Shown here: one piece after another, positions 20,150 to 28,419 of the stretch
How positions within the stretch are numbered: position 1 is the stretch's first letter
Layout of the letters: each line of letters begins with the position of its first letter
Source of the DNA: RPQJ01 sp963712815
GTDB taxonomy: Bacteria > Pseudomonadota > Gammaproteobacteria > Steroidobacterales > Steroidobacteraceae
NCBI GenBank assembly: GCA_963712815.1
Contig: CAVQJL010000009.1
Coordinates: 1 to 64,000 of the forward strand
DNA length: 64,000 nt
Direction: 5' to 3'
The notes under the pieces: model-generated
Database searches by the model: none
Seen by the model: only the letters and a program-made list of their open reading frames with translations
What the model was told of the DNA's origin: nothing
Position numbers and translations under genes: made by a program

Positions 20150-21145
20150 ATGTCCCCGAGCACGTCGTCACCGTTCCCTCCGGGCCGCCGGCCGCAAGCC
20201 CCGCAGTGCGCCGATGCCGTGATGATGCTGCGGCCGTCCGCCTTCGGATGGAATGCGCAGACGGCCGTGACGAACCGTTTCCAGGTAACCCCGCCGCCAT
20301 GCGACCTGCAATCGCGCGCGATTGCCGAGTTCGACCGGCTGGCCGGCGCGCTTGCCGTCGCGGGCGTCGAAGTGCACGCGCTCGCCGACCGCGCCGAGCC
20401 GCCCAGTCCCGATGCGCTGTTTCCCAACAACTGGGTCAGCCTGCACGCCGACGGCACGGCCGTGCTCTATCCGATGCTGGCCCCGAACCGGCGCCGCGAG
20501 CGGCGGCCGGAACTGCTGGCCGAGCTCGCGCAGCGGGGCGGCTTCCGGATCGAACGGCTGCTCGACCTCACGCATCACGAGCTCGGCGGACGCTTCCTCG
20601 AGGGCACTGGCAGCGTGGTGTTCGACCACGTGTCCCGCGTCGCCTATGCGTGCCTGTCGCCGCGCAGCGATGCCGCCGTACTGCGCGAGCTTTGCGAGGA
20701 GATCGACTACGAGCCCGTCGTCTTCAACGCGACCGGTCCGGCAGGCGCGCCCGTCTACCACACGAACGTGATGCTCGCGATCGGTGGCCGCTTCGTCGTC
20801 GTCTGCGCCGACGCGGTCGATGCCGCGCAACGGCGAGTGCTCCTCGATCGGCTCGGCGCCACCGGTCGCCACGTCGAGACGATCGACGCGGCACAGATGG
20901 CCAGCTTCGCCGGCAACCTGCTCGAGCTGCGCTCTCGCGCCGGCGGCTCGGTGCTGGCGGTCTCCGGACGTGGGTTCGAGAGCCTGGCGCCGGCCGCGCG
21001 CGAGCGACTGGCGGCCTGCGTGGAGAGGGTAGTCGCCGTGCCGGTGCCCACGATCGAGGACACCGGCGGCGGCTCGGTGCGCTGCATGCTGGCCGAGGTC
21101 TTCCTGCCGCGGGCGACGGGCCTCCCCGCATCGGGCGCCGTCTAG
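20150..21145 (+). CDS. ctlX: Citrulline-utilisation hydrolase CtlX / amidinotransferase-like protein
   Basis: A protein of 331 residues of the guanidino-group-modifying (arginine deiminase-like) superfamily. Expected elements are FPNNWVSLH near residue 90, LEGTGSVVFD, the catalytic His region YHTNVMLAIG, and a C-terminal active-site cysteine in GGGSVRCMLAEVF. CtlX-family proteins act on guanidino or ureido compounds such as citrulline; the exact substrate here is not determined. ATG 20150 is preferred; the family normally begins a few residues before MMLRPSAFGWN, so ATG 20222 is also possible. It is convergent with the AhpD-like gene, sharing a CTAG at the stops. Confidence 0.82.
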   Translation: MSPSTSSPFPPGRRPQAPQCADAVMMLRPSAFGWNAQTAVTNRFQVTPPPCDLQSRAIAEFDRLAGALAVAGVEVHALADRAEPPSPDALFPNNWVSLHADGTAVLYPMLAPNRRRERRPELLAELAQRGGFRIERLLDLTHHELGGRFLEGTGSVVFDHVSRVAYACLSPRSDAAVLRELCEEIDYEPVVFNATGPAGAPVYHTNVMLAIGGRFVVVCADAVDAAQRRVLLDRLGATGRHVETIDAAQMASFAGNLLELRSRAGGSVLAVSGRGFESLAPAARERLAACVERVVAVPVPTIEDTGGGSVRCMLAEVFLPRATGLPASGAV

Positions 21146-21495
21146 CCCTCGGTCGTGTCGAGGTCGTCCAGGAACTCGACTGCGCGGCGCAGGTGCGGGA
21201 TCACGATCGTGCCGCCCACCACGAGGCCGATGCTCATGGCCTCGACGAGTTCCTTGCGGCTCGAGCCCGCGGCCCGCGCCTCCACGAGGTGGTACTTCAC
21301 GCAGTCGTCGCAGCGCAGCACCAGGGACGCCACGAGCCCGAGCAGTTCCTTGGTCTGCTTCGGCAGTGACCCGTCTTCGCCGTAGGCGAGCGAGTCCACC
21401 GAGTACACGCGCTTGATGACGCGATTGTCCTCGGCGAGCACGCGCTCGTTCATCCGTGCGCGGTAGGCGGCGAAATCCTGCTCGAGCTTGCCCAT
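21142..21495 (-). CDS. Carboxymuconolactone decarboxylase family (AhpD-like) protein
   Basis: A 117-residue all-helical protein. The redox motif RCDDCVKYHL (CxxC followed by H) is the AhpD-type active site, used in alkylhydroperoxidase or other thiol redox reactions. ATG 21495 has a ggaga site. It is a single gene, divergent from plsY. A gamma-carboxymuconolactone decarboxylase activity is unlikely because of the CxxC motif. Confidence 0.87.
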   Translation of the reverse strand: MGKLEQDFAAYRARMNERVLAEDNRVIKRVYSVDSLAYGEDGSLPKQTKELLGLVASLVLRCDDCVKYHLVEARAAGSSRKELVEAMSIGLVVGGTIVIPHLRRAVEFLDDLDTTEG

Positions 21496-21585
21496 TTCCG
21501 TCTCCTGCGGCCTGTGACCGGCGCCCAGTGTAAGCGCCGATGCGCGCCGAACCGCCGCTGCTAGAATCGCGCGCGGAGAAATCAC

Positions 21586-22224
21586 GTGCTCGAACTCGGC
21601 GTCAAGACCCTGCTTGCCTACCTGCTCGGCGCGGTGCTGGGCAGCCTCGTCATGGGTCGCCTGCGCGGCGTGGACATCCGCGAGCAGGGCAGCGGCAACG
21701 CGGGCGGCACGAACGCGCTGCGCACGCAGGGATGGAGGTTCGCGCTCGGCGTGGTCGTGATCGACGTCGGCAAGGCCCTGCTCGCGGCGGGCCTGCTGCC
21801 CGGCCTCGACCTGCCCGGGATCGGCATCGATCCGGACGTGAGCCGCGACTGGCTCGCCGTATCCTGTGCGGCCGCGGTGGTGTTCGGCCACGTCTATCCC
21901 GTCTGGTACGAATTCCGCGGCGGCAAGGGTGCTGCGACGCTGATCGGAGCCGTGGCGGTGCTGGCGCCGTCGGCGCTGCTGCCGGTGGTGCTGGTGTGGC
22001 TCGCCTGCGTGATGCTTACGGGCTACGTGGGCCTCGCGACGATTCTAGGCACCGCTACGCTGCCGGTGTACTTCGCGCTCTCGGAGCCGCGCTCCTGGGC
22101 GCTGGTCACCTTCGGTATCGCGATGTCGGCTTTCGTCGTTTACACGCATCGCTCGAACCTGGCGCGAATGCACGCGGGCGTCGAGAACCGCGCCCGCCGG
22201 CTCTGGCTGTTGCGGCCGCGATGA
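21586..22224 (+). CDS. plsY: Acyl-phosphate glycerol-3-phosphate acyltransferase PlsY
   Basis: Inner-membrane acyltransferase of 212 residues that makes lysophosphatidic acid from acyl-phosphate. Family motifs are present: GSxxxG near the N-terminus (LGSLVMGRLRGVDIREQGSGNAGGTN), GHVYPVWYEFRGGKGAAT in the middle and a conserved NLARMHAGVENR at the end. About five membrane helices. The GTG start at 21586 follows ggagaa. Its stop overlaps the ATG of birA, giving a plsY-birA-coaX unit. Confidence 0.93.
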   Translation: MLELGVKTLLAYLLGAVLGSLVMGRLRGVDIREQGSGNAGGTNALRTQGWRFALGVVVIDVGKALLAAGLLPGLDLPGIGIDPDVSRDWLAVSCAAAVVFGHVYPVWYEFRGGKGAATLIGAVAVLAPSALLPVVLVWLACVMLTGYVGLATILGTATLPVYFALSEPRSWALVTFGIAMSAFVVYTHRSNLARMHAGVENRARRLWLLRPR

Positions 22225-23220
22225 GCGCCCGGGCCGAGGCGCTGGTTGCGCTGCTGGCCGACGGGTCGCTGCACTCTGGCGCGGACCTCGCGGTCCGGCT
22301 GGGCGTCAGTCGCGCGGCGATCTGGAAGCTGGTGGCTGATCTGCGCGCCCACGGCATCGCCGTGGACAGCCTTCCGCGCAGGGGATACCGACTGCCGGCT
22401 CCCGTCGAGTTGCTCGACGCGCAGATCATCGCCGCGGCCGCCGCAGCGCGTGGCGGACCGCTACCCGCCACCGTCGAGGTCCTGTTCGAGATCGACTCGA
22501 CCAACACGTATCTCTATGCGGCCGCCCCGCCGCCGCCCGGGAGCGCTCGCGTGGCCTTCGCGGAAATCCAGCACGCCGGGCGTGGCCGCCGTGGCCGGTC
22601 CTGGGTCGCGCCCTTCGGGTCGGGACTCACGTTTTCGGTGGCATGGACGTTCGCGGAGACTCCGTCGGGCCTGCCCGCACTCGGACTCGCCCTCGGCGTT
22701 GCGGTTGCCGAGGCGCTGCGTGGGCTCGGACTCGACGAAGTGCGGCTCAAGTGGCCCAACGACGTCGTCTGGCGCCAGCACAAGCTCGGCGGGCTGTTGT
22801 TGCAGTTGCGCTCCGAACCGGGCAGGACCTGCCAGTGTCGTGGCGGGGCTGGGCCTGAACCTGTCGCTGTCGCCCGCGACGCGCGAACGGCTTGGGAACG
22901 ACGGGGCGCTGCCGGTCGCGGATCTCGACGAAGCGATGGCCGGGAACGCTCCCGGGCGCAATGCAGTTGCGGCCACGCTCGCGGCCGCACTGCTCGCAGC
23001 TCTCGACGAGTTCGCCCGCTGCGGCTTCGGAGCGTTCGCGACGCGCTGGACGGCGCTCGATGCGCTGGCGGGCGCGCGGGTCCGCGTCACGCACGGGGCT
23101 GGAGCCGTGGAGGGCGAGGCGCGCGGCGCGGCGGCGGACGGTGCGCTGCTCGTCGCGGTCGATGGGCGCATCGAACGCTTCCACTCCGGCGACGTGAGCC
23201 TGCGCCCGGCGACGCCATGA
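22221..23220 (+). CDS. birA: Bifunctional biotin ligase/repressor BirA (frameshift near 22825)
   Basis: N-terminal winged helix (DGSLHSGADLAVRLGVSRAAIWKLVADLRAHG), then the catalytic domain with STNTYL, the biotin-binding loop AGRGRRGRSWVAPFGSGL and KWPNDVVWRQHKLGGLLLQLR. After LRSEPG the frame changes. The next frame continues GPASVVAGLGLNLSLSP and the SH3-like C-terminal domain to TGA 23220. About 332 residues after correction. Since BirA is normally essential, a single-base sequence error is more likely than a pseudogene. It overlaps plsY and coaX by four bases each. Confidence 0.88.
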
Positions 23221-23972
23221 CGCTGCTCGTCGACATCGGCAACTCGCGCGTCAAGTGGGCCCGCCTCGAAGCGGACGGTCCTGGCGCGCAGTCCGCCGCC
23301 GCGTATGCCGGCTGGTCGGTGGCGGATTGGCAGGCCGCGCTGTTCGCCGGCGCGCCGGTCGAGCGCGTGGTTGCTGCGAGCGTGGCGGGGGAATCGGCGC
23401 AAGCCGCACTGGATGCAGCCGCGCGACTCGCCACCGGCCATCCCGCCCGCTTCGTCGTGACCAGGCGGGCTGCGGGCGGCGTTCTGAACGGTTATTCCGA
23501 TCCCGGGCTGCTCGGTGTCGATCGCTGGCTCGCTGCCATCGGCGCCTACGCGCGGGTTCGCGGTGCCTGCGTGGTCGCCGACATCGGTACTGCAGCAACC
23601 ATCGACGTGGTGGCGGCCGACGGTCGGCACCTGGGGGGTTACATCGTGCCGGGCCCCCAACTCATGGTCGCCTCGCTAATGCGTTCCACCAGCGACCTCG
23701 CCTTCCACCACGCCTCGAGCGGCACGGCGCAGGCGGATTCGGGCTTCGCAGGCAATACGCGCGACGCAATCGAGCGAGGTTGCCGCCTCGCCCTGGCGGC
23801 CCTCGTCGATCGCAGCGTCGCCGACGCCGGGCCGGTGGCCGGCGATCGGCCCCGGCTCGTGGTGACCGGCGGGGCGGCGCCCGAGGTCCTGCCCCTGTTG
23901 CGCAGCGCCGTCGAACACCTGCCCGACCTCGTGTTGCGCGGACTGGCCGTGCTGGCCCGGGCCCCTGAGTGA
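23217..23972 (+). CDS. coaX: Type III pantothenate kinase CoaX
   Basis: A 251-residue cytosolic kinase for the first step of coenzyme A synthesis. The phosphate loop DIGNSRVKWA begins at residue 6; GVDRWLAAIGAY and ADIGTAATIDVV are the other conserved blocks, with GGYIVPGPQLM after them. It is often adjacent to birA, as here, because both genes serve cofactor metabolism. ATG overlaps the birA stop. Confidence 0.94.
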   Translation: MTLLVDIGNSRVKWARLEADGPGAQSAAAYAGWSVADWQAALFAGAPVERVVAASVAGESAQAALDAAARLATGHPARFVVTRRAAGGVLNGYSDPGLLGVDRWLAAIGAYARVRGACVVADIGTAATIDVVAADGRHLGGYIVPGPQLMVASLMRSTSDLAFHHASSGTAQADSGFAGNTRDAIERGCRLALAALVDRSVADAGPVAGDRPRLVVTGGAAPEVLPLLRSAVEHLPDLVLRGLAVLARAPE

Positions 23973-24091
23973 ACCTGTGCGGCGAATGCGCACTCAAAGA
24001 GGTTGACTCGGCTCGTGTATGATCGGCGCGGAATTGCAACCCGGTGCCGGCGGTGCAACCGCTGGTGGTGTTCAAGTGCAGGAGTTAACTC

Positions 24092-24370
24092 ATGAAACTC
24101 AACAAGTTGGTCACTGTCTCGATCGCCGCCGCCGGGCTCGCCGGATACGGTGGTGCTGCGCTGGCCGATGCAGCCGCAGGCAAGGCGACGTTCGAGGAAG
24201 TCTGCGCCGAGTGCCACGAGACGGCCGACTTCGAGGGCGAGGCGGCTGCTGACCTGACGGCGACCGTCAAGAAGATCGTGGCCGGCCAGATGAAGCACAA
24301 GAAGGCGCTCAAGCTCACGGACCAGCAGGCGGCTGACGTCGCGGCGTTCATGGCGAGCGGCGGCAAGTAA
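24092..24370 (+). CDS. Small monoheme cytochrome c, copy 1
   Basis: A protein of 92 residues with a Sec signal (cleavage near ALA-DAAAG), the heme site CAECHETADFEGE and a possible axial Met in AGQMKHKKAL, ending in a single helix. ATG 24092 follows aggag. A candidate extended -10 box (tatgat, 24018-24023) lies upstream. It is paralogous to the next gene and loosely to the cytochrome at 11888. It is a likely periplasmic electron carrier. Confidence 0.88.
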   Translation: MKLNKLVTVSIAAAGLAGYGGAALADAAAGKATFEEVCAECHETADFEGEAAADLTATVKKIVAGQMKHKKALKLTDQQAADVAAFMASGGK

Positions 24371-24442
24371 TCGCACTGCAGTAGAGCCAAGACTTCTTTG
24401 GTTGCCCGGCGGCTGCCGGGTCTGGGTACTGAGGACGAGGAG

Positions 24443-24718
24443 ATGGCGATGAAGATGAACCGTATGCTGATCGTGACCGTGGCCAGCCTGGGCGCGGCCG
24501 GCTGGGGCATGGCGGCCCACGCGGACGCCAAGGCCAAGTTCGCGTCGGACTGCGCCGAGTGCCACGAGGCCGGCGATTTCGAGGGCGAGGACGCGGCGGC
24601 CCTCGCCGATACGCTGAAGAAGATCGCCGGCGGGCAGGTGAAGCACAAGGGTGCGGTCAAGCTGTCGGACGCGGAAATCACCGAGATTGCCGCTTACATG
24701 GCGAAGGGCGGCAAGTAG
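24443..24718 (+). CDS. Small monoheme cytochrome c, copy 2, lacking the axial Met of copy 1
   Basis: A protein of 91 residues with a signal peptide ending HADA and a heme site CAECHEAGDFEGE that is almost identical to copy 1. Where copy 1 has GQMKHK, this one has GQVKHK. The only other methionine in the mature part is close to the C-terminus, so the sixth ligand may be the nearby His or absent. ATG 24443 or 24449 (after gaggag) are both possible. It is a tandem duplicate followed by a terminator. Confidence 0.87.
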   Translation: MAMKMNRMLIVTVASLGAAGWGMAAHADAKAKFASDCAECHEAGDFEGEDAAALADTLKKIAGGQVKHKGAVKLSDAEITEIAAYMAKGGK

Positions 24719-24747
24719 CCGACTACGGGTCGCAGCGCCTGATCAGA

Positions 24748-24784
24748 GGCCCGCTCCCTGCAAGGGGGGCGGGCCTTTCCTTTT
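24748..24784 (+). terminator. Intrinsic terminator after the twin cytochromes
   Basis: An 11-bp GC stem (ggcccgctccc / gggggcgggcc, one G-T pair) followed by a T-rich tract (tttccttttcc). Confidence 0.85.
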
Positions 24785-24831
24785 CCGCTAACATTCGCGC
24801 TCCGATCGTCCTCGTCCGGAGAACCCGCACG

Positions 24832-25528
24832 GTGCGTACGCTGTTCCTGCTGCTGTTGCTGGCCAACCTGCTGTTCGCGGCGTGGGCCCGCTGGGTCGCG
24901 CCCGCACCGGCGGCGCTCGGTCATGCCACCCCGAGCGCGATAGGATCCGCCGGGATCCAGCTGCTGCGGGAAGTACCGGCGGCCGACGCGTCGCAGCCGG
25001 CAGAGCCGGGACTGCTCGCCCTGGACGATGCCAGCCTGAGCCTGTGTCAGCGCCGGTCCGTTCCTGGCGAGGGAGGACGCCGAGGGGGCCGCGGCCCGGC
25101 TGGAGCGCCTCGGTTTCACCGTCAGGCTGCGAGACGCGCGTGAGGACGTCCGCATCGGGCACTGGGTGCGGCTCGAAGGCCTCGCAACACCCGAAGACGC
25201 CGAGAATGCACGTGCGGCGCTGCAGGCAGCGGGTCTCGCCGATGCGTTCGTGATCACCGAGGAGGGCGCTGGAACCGTGGTGTCGCTCGGCGTGCATGCG
25301 GACGCGGCCCGAGCCGATGCCACGGCTGCAGCCGCCCGTGCCGCCGGCTTCGAGCCTCGCACCATTGACCGGCTGCGCACCGAGGACGTGACGTGGCTGG
25401 ACGTGGACCGGCAGTCGAACGGCGGGCTGCCCGAATTCGACGAACTGCAGCCTGCCGAGGGTGTGAGCCAGCCGGCGCTCGCGCTGCGACCCTGTCCGGC
25501 GTCCGAGCCCGCCGTCGTGTCGCGCTGA
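24832..25528 (+). CDS. SPOR-domain protein (frameshift near 25045)
   Basis: About 231 residues after correction. GTG 24832 starts a single membrane helix (LFLLLLLANLLFAAWARWV), a Pro/Ala-rich linker, then a SPOR domain. The second frame gives VSAGPFLAREDAEGAAARLERLGFTVRLRDAR ... GHWVRLEGLATPEDAENARAAL. The shift occurs just after LSLC near 25045 and needs one added base. SPOR domains bind denuded peptidoglycan at the division site, so a cell-wall or division role is likely. The GTG has a ggaga site. Confidence 0.75.
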
Positions 25529-25566
25529 CGGATCGGCGCGCGCCGCGGTTAGAATCGCGTCGTCCC

Positions 25567-25642
25567 GCTGGCATAGCTCAGTTGGTAGAGCAGCCGCCTT
25601 GTAAGCGGCAGGTCGGGGGTTCAAGTCCCTCTGCCAGCACCA
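25567..25642 (+). tRNA. tRNA-Thr (anticodon TGT)
   Basis: A 76-base cloverleaf including an encoded CCA. The acceptor stem is gctggca / tgccagc, the anticodon loop is ctTGTaa with a gccgc/gcggc stem, and the T loop is ttcaagt. A tagaat -10-like box precedes it at 25550-25555. Confidence 0.96.
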
Positions 25643-25675
25643 CTGCCCCTCCCTAATGCTCAGGAGCAACTTGCA

Positions 25676-26182
25676 ATGGCACTCTGGAAAGATCCGTCGG
25701 TGAAGGATCCTGCTGCGGTCTCCGGCGAGGAGGCCGGCGTCGAGATGTCCGAGATCATGCCGCGCGCGACCGAGCGCCCGGCGCCCGTGGCGCTTGCATC
25801 CGTGCCCACGGAGCCGCTGCGCCGGGCGTCGCCTGCCGGGGCGGTCAAGGAATCGCTGATCGCGGCCGACGTCACCATCGAGGGCAAGATCGAGGGCGCC
25901 GGCGACGTGCGCATCGCCGGCCGCTTCAAGGGCGACGTCAACGTGCAGGGCAACGTCACGGTGGAGCAGGGCGCGCACGTCAACGGCCAGGTCAGCGCCG
26001 CGACGGTGATCGTGAGCGGCGAGGTCGAGGGCAACATCAACGCCAGCGCCCGCGTCGAGCTGCTCGAGACCGGCATCATCAACGGCGACGTCAAGGCCGC
26101 GGTGCTCACGGTCGCCGCCGGTTCGAGGATGCGCGGCCAGGCCGATTTCGGCTGGGGCGAGCAGGGGTCGGGCCGCAAGTAG
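25676..26182 (+). CDS. Bactofilin (polymer-forming cytoskeletal protein)
   Basis: A protein of 168 residues with a disordered N-terminal 60 residues, then the right-handed beta-helix bactofilin domain (ESLIAADVTIEGKIEGAGDVRIAGRFKGDV ... GNINASARVELLETGIINGDVKAAVLTVAAGSRM). It assembles into filaments that organise envelope or cell-shape functions. The two small genes downstream appear to be in the same transcript. Confidence 0.92.
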   Translation: MALWKDPSVKDPAAVSGEEAGVEMSEIMPRATERPAPVALASVPTEPLRRASPAGAVKESLIAADVTIEGKIEGAGDVRIAGRFKGDVNVQGNVTVEQGAHVNGQVSAATVIVSGEVEGNINASARVELLETGIINGDVKAAVLTVAAGSRMRGQADFGWGEQGSGRK

Positions 26183-26193
26183 CGCAGGGACCC

Positions 26194-26553
26194 GTGAGCA
26201 TTCTGCCAGGTCGATTCGGGGGGGCGGTCGGTCGCACGCGGGTGTGCCCGCACTGCAAGGCGACGATCCTCGAGAGCGCGCCGATCTGCCCGCAGTGCCG
26301 TCACCACCTGCGCTTCGTGGGTGCGGCCGCACCGCCGAAGCCCGAGGGCTTCTCCGCGCTGCGAGTGGAGGGCACGGTCCAGCACCCGGAGCGCGGCGGC
26401 GACTGGGAGTACTCGGTGGTGCTCGCCATCCGCAATGAGCGCGGCGAGGAGATCTCGCGCCAGGTGGTGGGCGTCGGGGCGCTGCGCGGCGCGGAGTCGC
26501 GCACCTTCACGCTGTCGGTCGAGGTGCTGACGCCCGGAGCGAAGGCCAGGTGA
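26194..26553 (+). CDS. Zinc-ribbon protein of unknown function
   Basis: A protein of 119 residues. The N-terminus has a treble-clef-like CPHCKATILESAPICPQC pair. The rest is a predicted beta-sandwich-like stretch (ALRVEGTVQHPERGGDWEYSVVLAIRNERGEEISRQVVGVGALRGAESRTFTLSVEV). The GTG start follows aggga. It lies 11 bases after the bactofilin gene and overlaps the next gene by four bases, so the three are probably expressed together. Function unknown. Confidence 0.75.
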   Translation: MSILPGRFGGAVGRTRVCPHCKATILESAPICPQCRHHLRFVGAAAPPKPEGFSALRVEGTVQHPERGGDWEYSVVLAIRNERGEEISRQVVGVGALRGAESRTFTLSVEVLTPGAKAR

Positions 26554-26756
26554 TCGGCGGACTCGTGACGCGCTTCGCCGCCGGCCTGCGGTATCCCACG
26601 CTGTTCGGCCTCGTGGCGGCGCTGTTCGTCATCGACCTGCTGGTGCCCGACCTGATCCCGTTCATCGACGAGATCCTGCTGGCGCTCGGCACGCTGCTGC
26701 TCGGCTCTCTGCGCAGGCGACGCGGGCCGCCGCTCGACGCCGACGGCCCCCGCTGA
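26550..26756 (+). CDS. Small membrane protein, DUF6116-like
   Basis: A protein of 68 residues with one or two hydrophobic helices (YPTLFGLVAALFVIDLLVPDLIPFIDEILLALGTLLLGSL) and a basic tail. The LVPDxIPFxDEILLxLGTLLL pattern recalls the DUF6116 family. GTG 26550 overlaps the stop of the zinc-ribbon gene. The following 200 bases up to hypC contain no gene. Confidence 0.7.
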   Translation: MIGGLVTRFAAGLRYPTLFGLVAALFVIDLLVPDLIPFIDEILLALGTLLLGSLRRRRGPPLDADGPR

Positions 26757-26959
26757 GGCCGACCCGGCCGGCCCGTCGCCGGTTATGCCCGCATCGACGC
26801 GGCGACCCGCCGGAACTATGCTTGCCCGGCGCGGGTCATCTGTAGGCGGGCGCCGTTCGTCTGCCCGACCCGCGGCATGTACGGAGTTGTGCGCGCGCCG
26901 GGTGTCTGACAGCCTCGCGCGCTCAGCCGTGCCCTATTCTGCGGGGGGAGATCAACGAG

Positions 26960-27184
26960 ATGTGTCTGGCCGTGCCGATGAGGATCAAGACCGTGGACGG
27001 CTTCAACGCCGTCTGCGAGGCCAAGGGCATCGAGCGGGAAATCAGCCTGTTCATGATGCAGGGCGAGGACGTCGTTGTCGGCGACCACGTGCTGGTGCAC
27101 GTCGGCTATGCCATCCAGAAGGTGAGCGAGGAGGAAGCGCGCTCGACCTGGGAACTGTTCGAGGAGATCCTCGAGCATGCATGA
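26960..27184 (+). CDS. hypC: Hydrogenase maturation chaperone HypC
   Basis: A protein of 74 residues beginning MCLAVP; the N-terminal Cys2 is the iron-ligating residue used with HypD to build the Fe(CN)2CO centre. ATG 26960 follows ggggggag. It is the first gene of a hypCABDF-rSAM-hypE operon. The end overlaps hypA by eight bases. Confidence 0.95.
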   Translation: MCLAVPMRIKTVDGFNAVCEAKGIEREISLFMMQGEDVVVGDHVLVHVGYAIQKVSEEEARSTWELFEEILEHA

Positions 27185-27539
27185 ACTCTCGGTCTGCCAG
27201 GCACTGATCGGGCAGGTCGAGAAGGTGGCGCGCGAGAACGACGCCCGCCGCGTGGTGGCCATCGTGATCGCCGTGGGGCCGTTGTCGGGGGTCGAGGCGG
27301 GTCTGCTCGAGCATGCCTACCCGATCGCCGCGGCGGGCACGCTGGCCGAGCATGCCACCCTCACCGTCGAGACGGTCCCGGTGCGCGTGCGCTGCCGTAG
27401 CTGCGGGGCCGAGACCGGCGTACTGCCCAATCGCCTCGTGTGCGGCGCATGCAGCGACTGGAAGGTGGACGTCGTCGCCGGTGAGGAGATGCTGCTCAAG
27501 CGCGTCGAGATCGAGACCGGGCCCGCGGCGGTCCATTAG
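27177..27539 (+). CDS. hypA: Hydrogenase nickel-insertion protein HypA
   Basis: A protein of 120 residues. The N-terminal MHELS carries the Ni-binding His2. The zinc site is CRSCGAETGVLPNRLVCGAC. It overlaps hypC and works with HypB to load nickel into the hydrogenase large subunit. Confidence 0.95.
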   Translation: MHELSVCQALIGQVEKVARENDARRVVAIVIAVGPLSGVEAGLLEHAYPIAAAGTLAEHATLTVETVPVRVRCRSCGAETGVLPNRLVCGACSDWKVDVVAGEEMLLKRVEIETGPAAVH

Positions 27540-27572
27540 CACCTCGACTGTCAGGCAACCGGGAGACGACAA

Positions 27573-28406
27573 ATGTGCCGTGACTGCGGATGTTCACTGG
27601 GTCCCGCCGCGACGCGCGCCCCGCTCGCCGCCGGGCCGGCCGTGCCGTCGACCCCCGGCCGCACCGAGACCATCGAGGTCATCACGGCGATCCTGGGTGA
27701 GAACGACCGCGTCGCCGCCCACAACCGCGAGCACTTCGACGGCCAGGGGGTGCTGGCGCTGAACCTCATGTCCTCGCCCGGGGCCGGCAAGACCTCGCTG
27801 CTCGAGGCCACGATCCGCGCGCTCGACGGCAGGCTCAAGGTGGCGGTGATCGAGGGCGACCTCGCCACCGAGAACGACGCCGACCGGATCCGCGCCTGCG
27901 GCGTGCCGGCGGTGCAGATCACCACCGGCAACGCCTGCCACCTCGACGCGCAGATGGTGCACGACGCGGTGCACGACCTGCCGCTCGCCGGCCTCGACGT
28001 GCTGTTCATCGAGAACGTCGGCAACCTCGTCTGCCCGGCAAGCTTCGATCTCGGTCAACACCGCAACGTCACGCTGCTGTCGGTGCCGGAGGGCGACGAC
28101 AAGCCGGCCAAGTACCCCGTGATGTTCCGCGCGGCCGACCTCGCGCTCATCACCAAGACCGACCTGCTGGCCTATATCGCCGAGTTCAAGCTCGAACGGG
28201 CGCACGCGGCGCTGCGCCAGATCGGGTTCGGCGGTGAGACCCTCGAGCTCACCAGCCGGGGCGGCGAGGGTTTCGCCGCGTGGCTCGCCTGGCTCGAGCG
28301 CGAGGTCGCGGCGCAGCGCGCGCGAACGGCGCGCGGCGCCACGGCGCGGCCCGCCATCCAGCCCGAGGGTGCCCACGCCCACGCCGCCGGCCGAACGTCG
28401 CGCTGA
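27573..28406 (+). CDS. hypB: Hydrogenase nickel GTPase HypB
   Basis: A 277-residue GTPase. The N-terminal MCRDCGCS is the high-affinity nickel site. The P-loop SSPGAGKTSLLE begins near residue 67; the switch and base-recognition elements (EGDLATENDADR, TKTDLLAY) follow. Unlike many HypB proteins there is no long His-rich N-terminal stretch, so nickel storage is probably minimal. It lies 33 bases after hypA. Confidence 0.95.
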   Translation: MCRDCGCSLGPAATRAPLAAGPAVPSTPGRTETIEVITAILGENDRVAAHNREHFDGQGVLALNLMSSPGAGKTSLLEATIRALDGRLKVAVIEGDLATENDADRIRACGVPAVQITTGNACHLDAQMVHDAVHDLPLAGLDVLFIENVGNLVCPASFDLGQHRNVTLLSVPEGDDKPAKYPVMFRAADLALITKTDLLAYIAEFKLERAHAALRQIGFGGETLELTSRGGEGFAAWLAWLEREVAAQRARTARGATARPAIQPEGAHAHAAGRTSR

Positions 28407-28419
28407 ACGGGGGAGAGCG

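Noticed and set aside
26757..26959. A promoter or sigma-54 site for the hyp operon
   Set aside because: No TGGCAC-N5-TTGC or good -35/-10 pair was found, so nothing was annotated in this 200-base gap.
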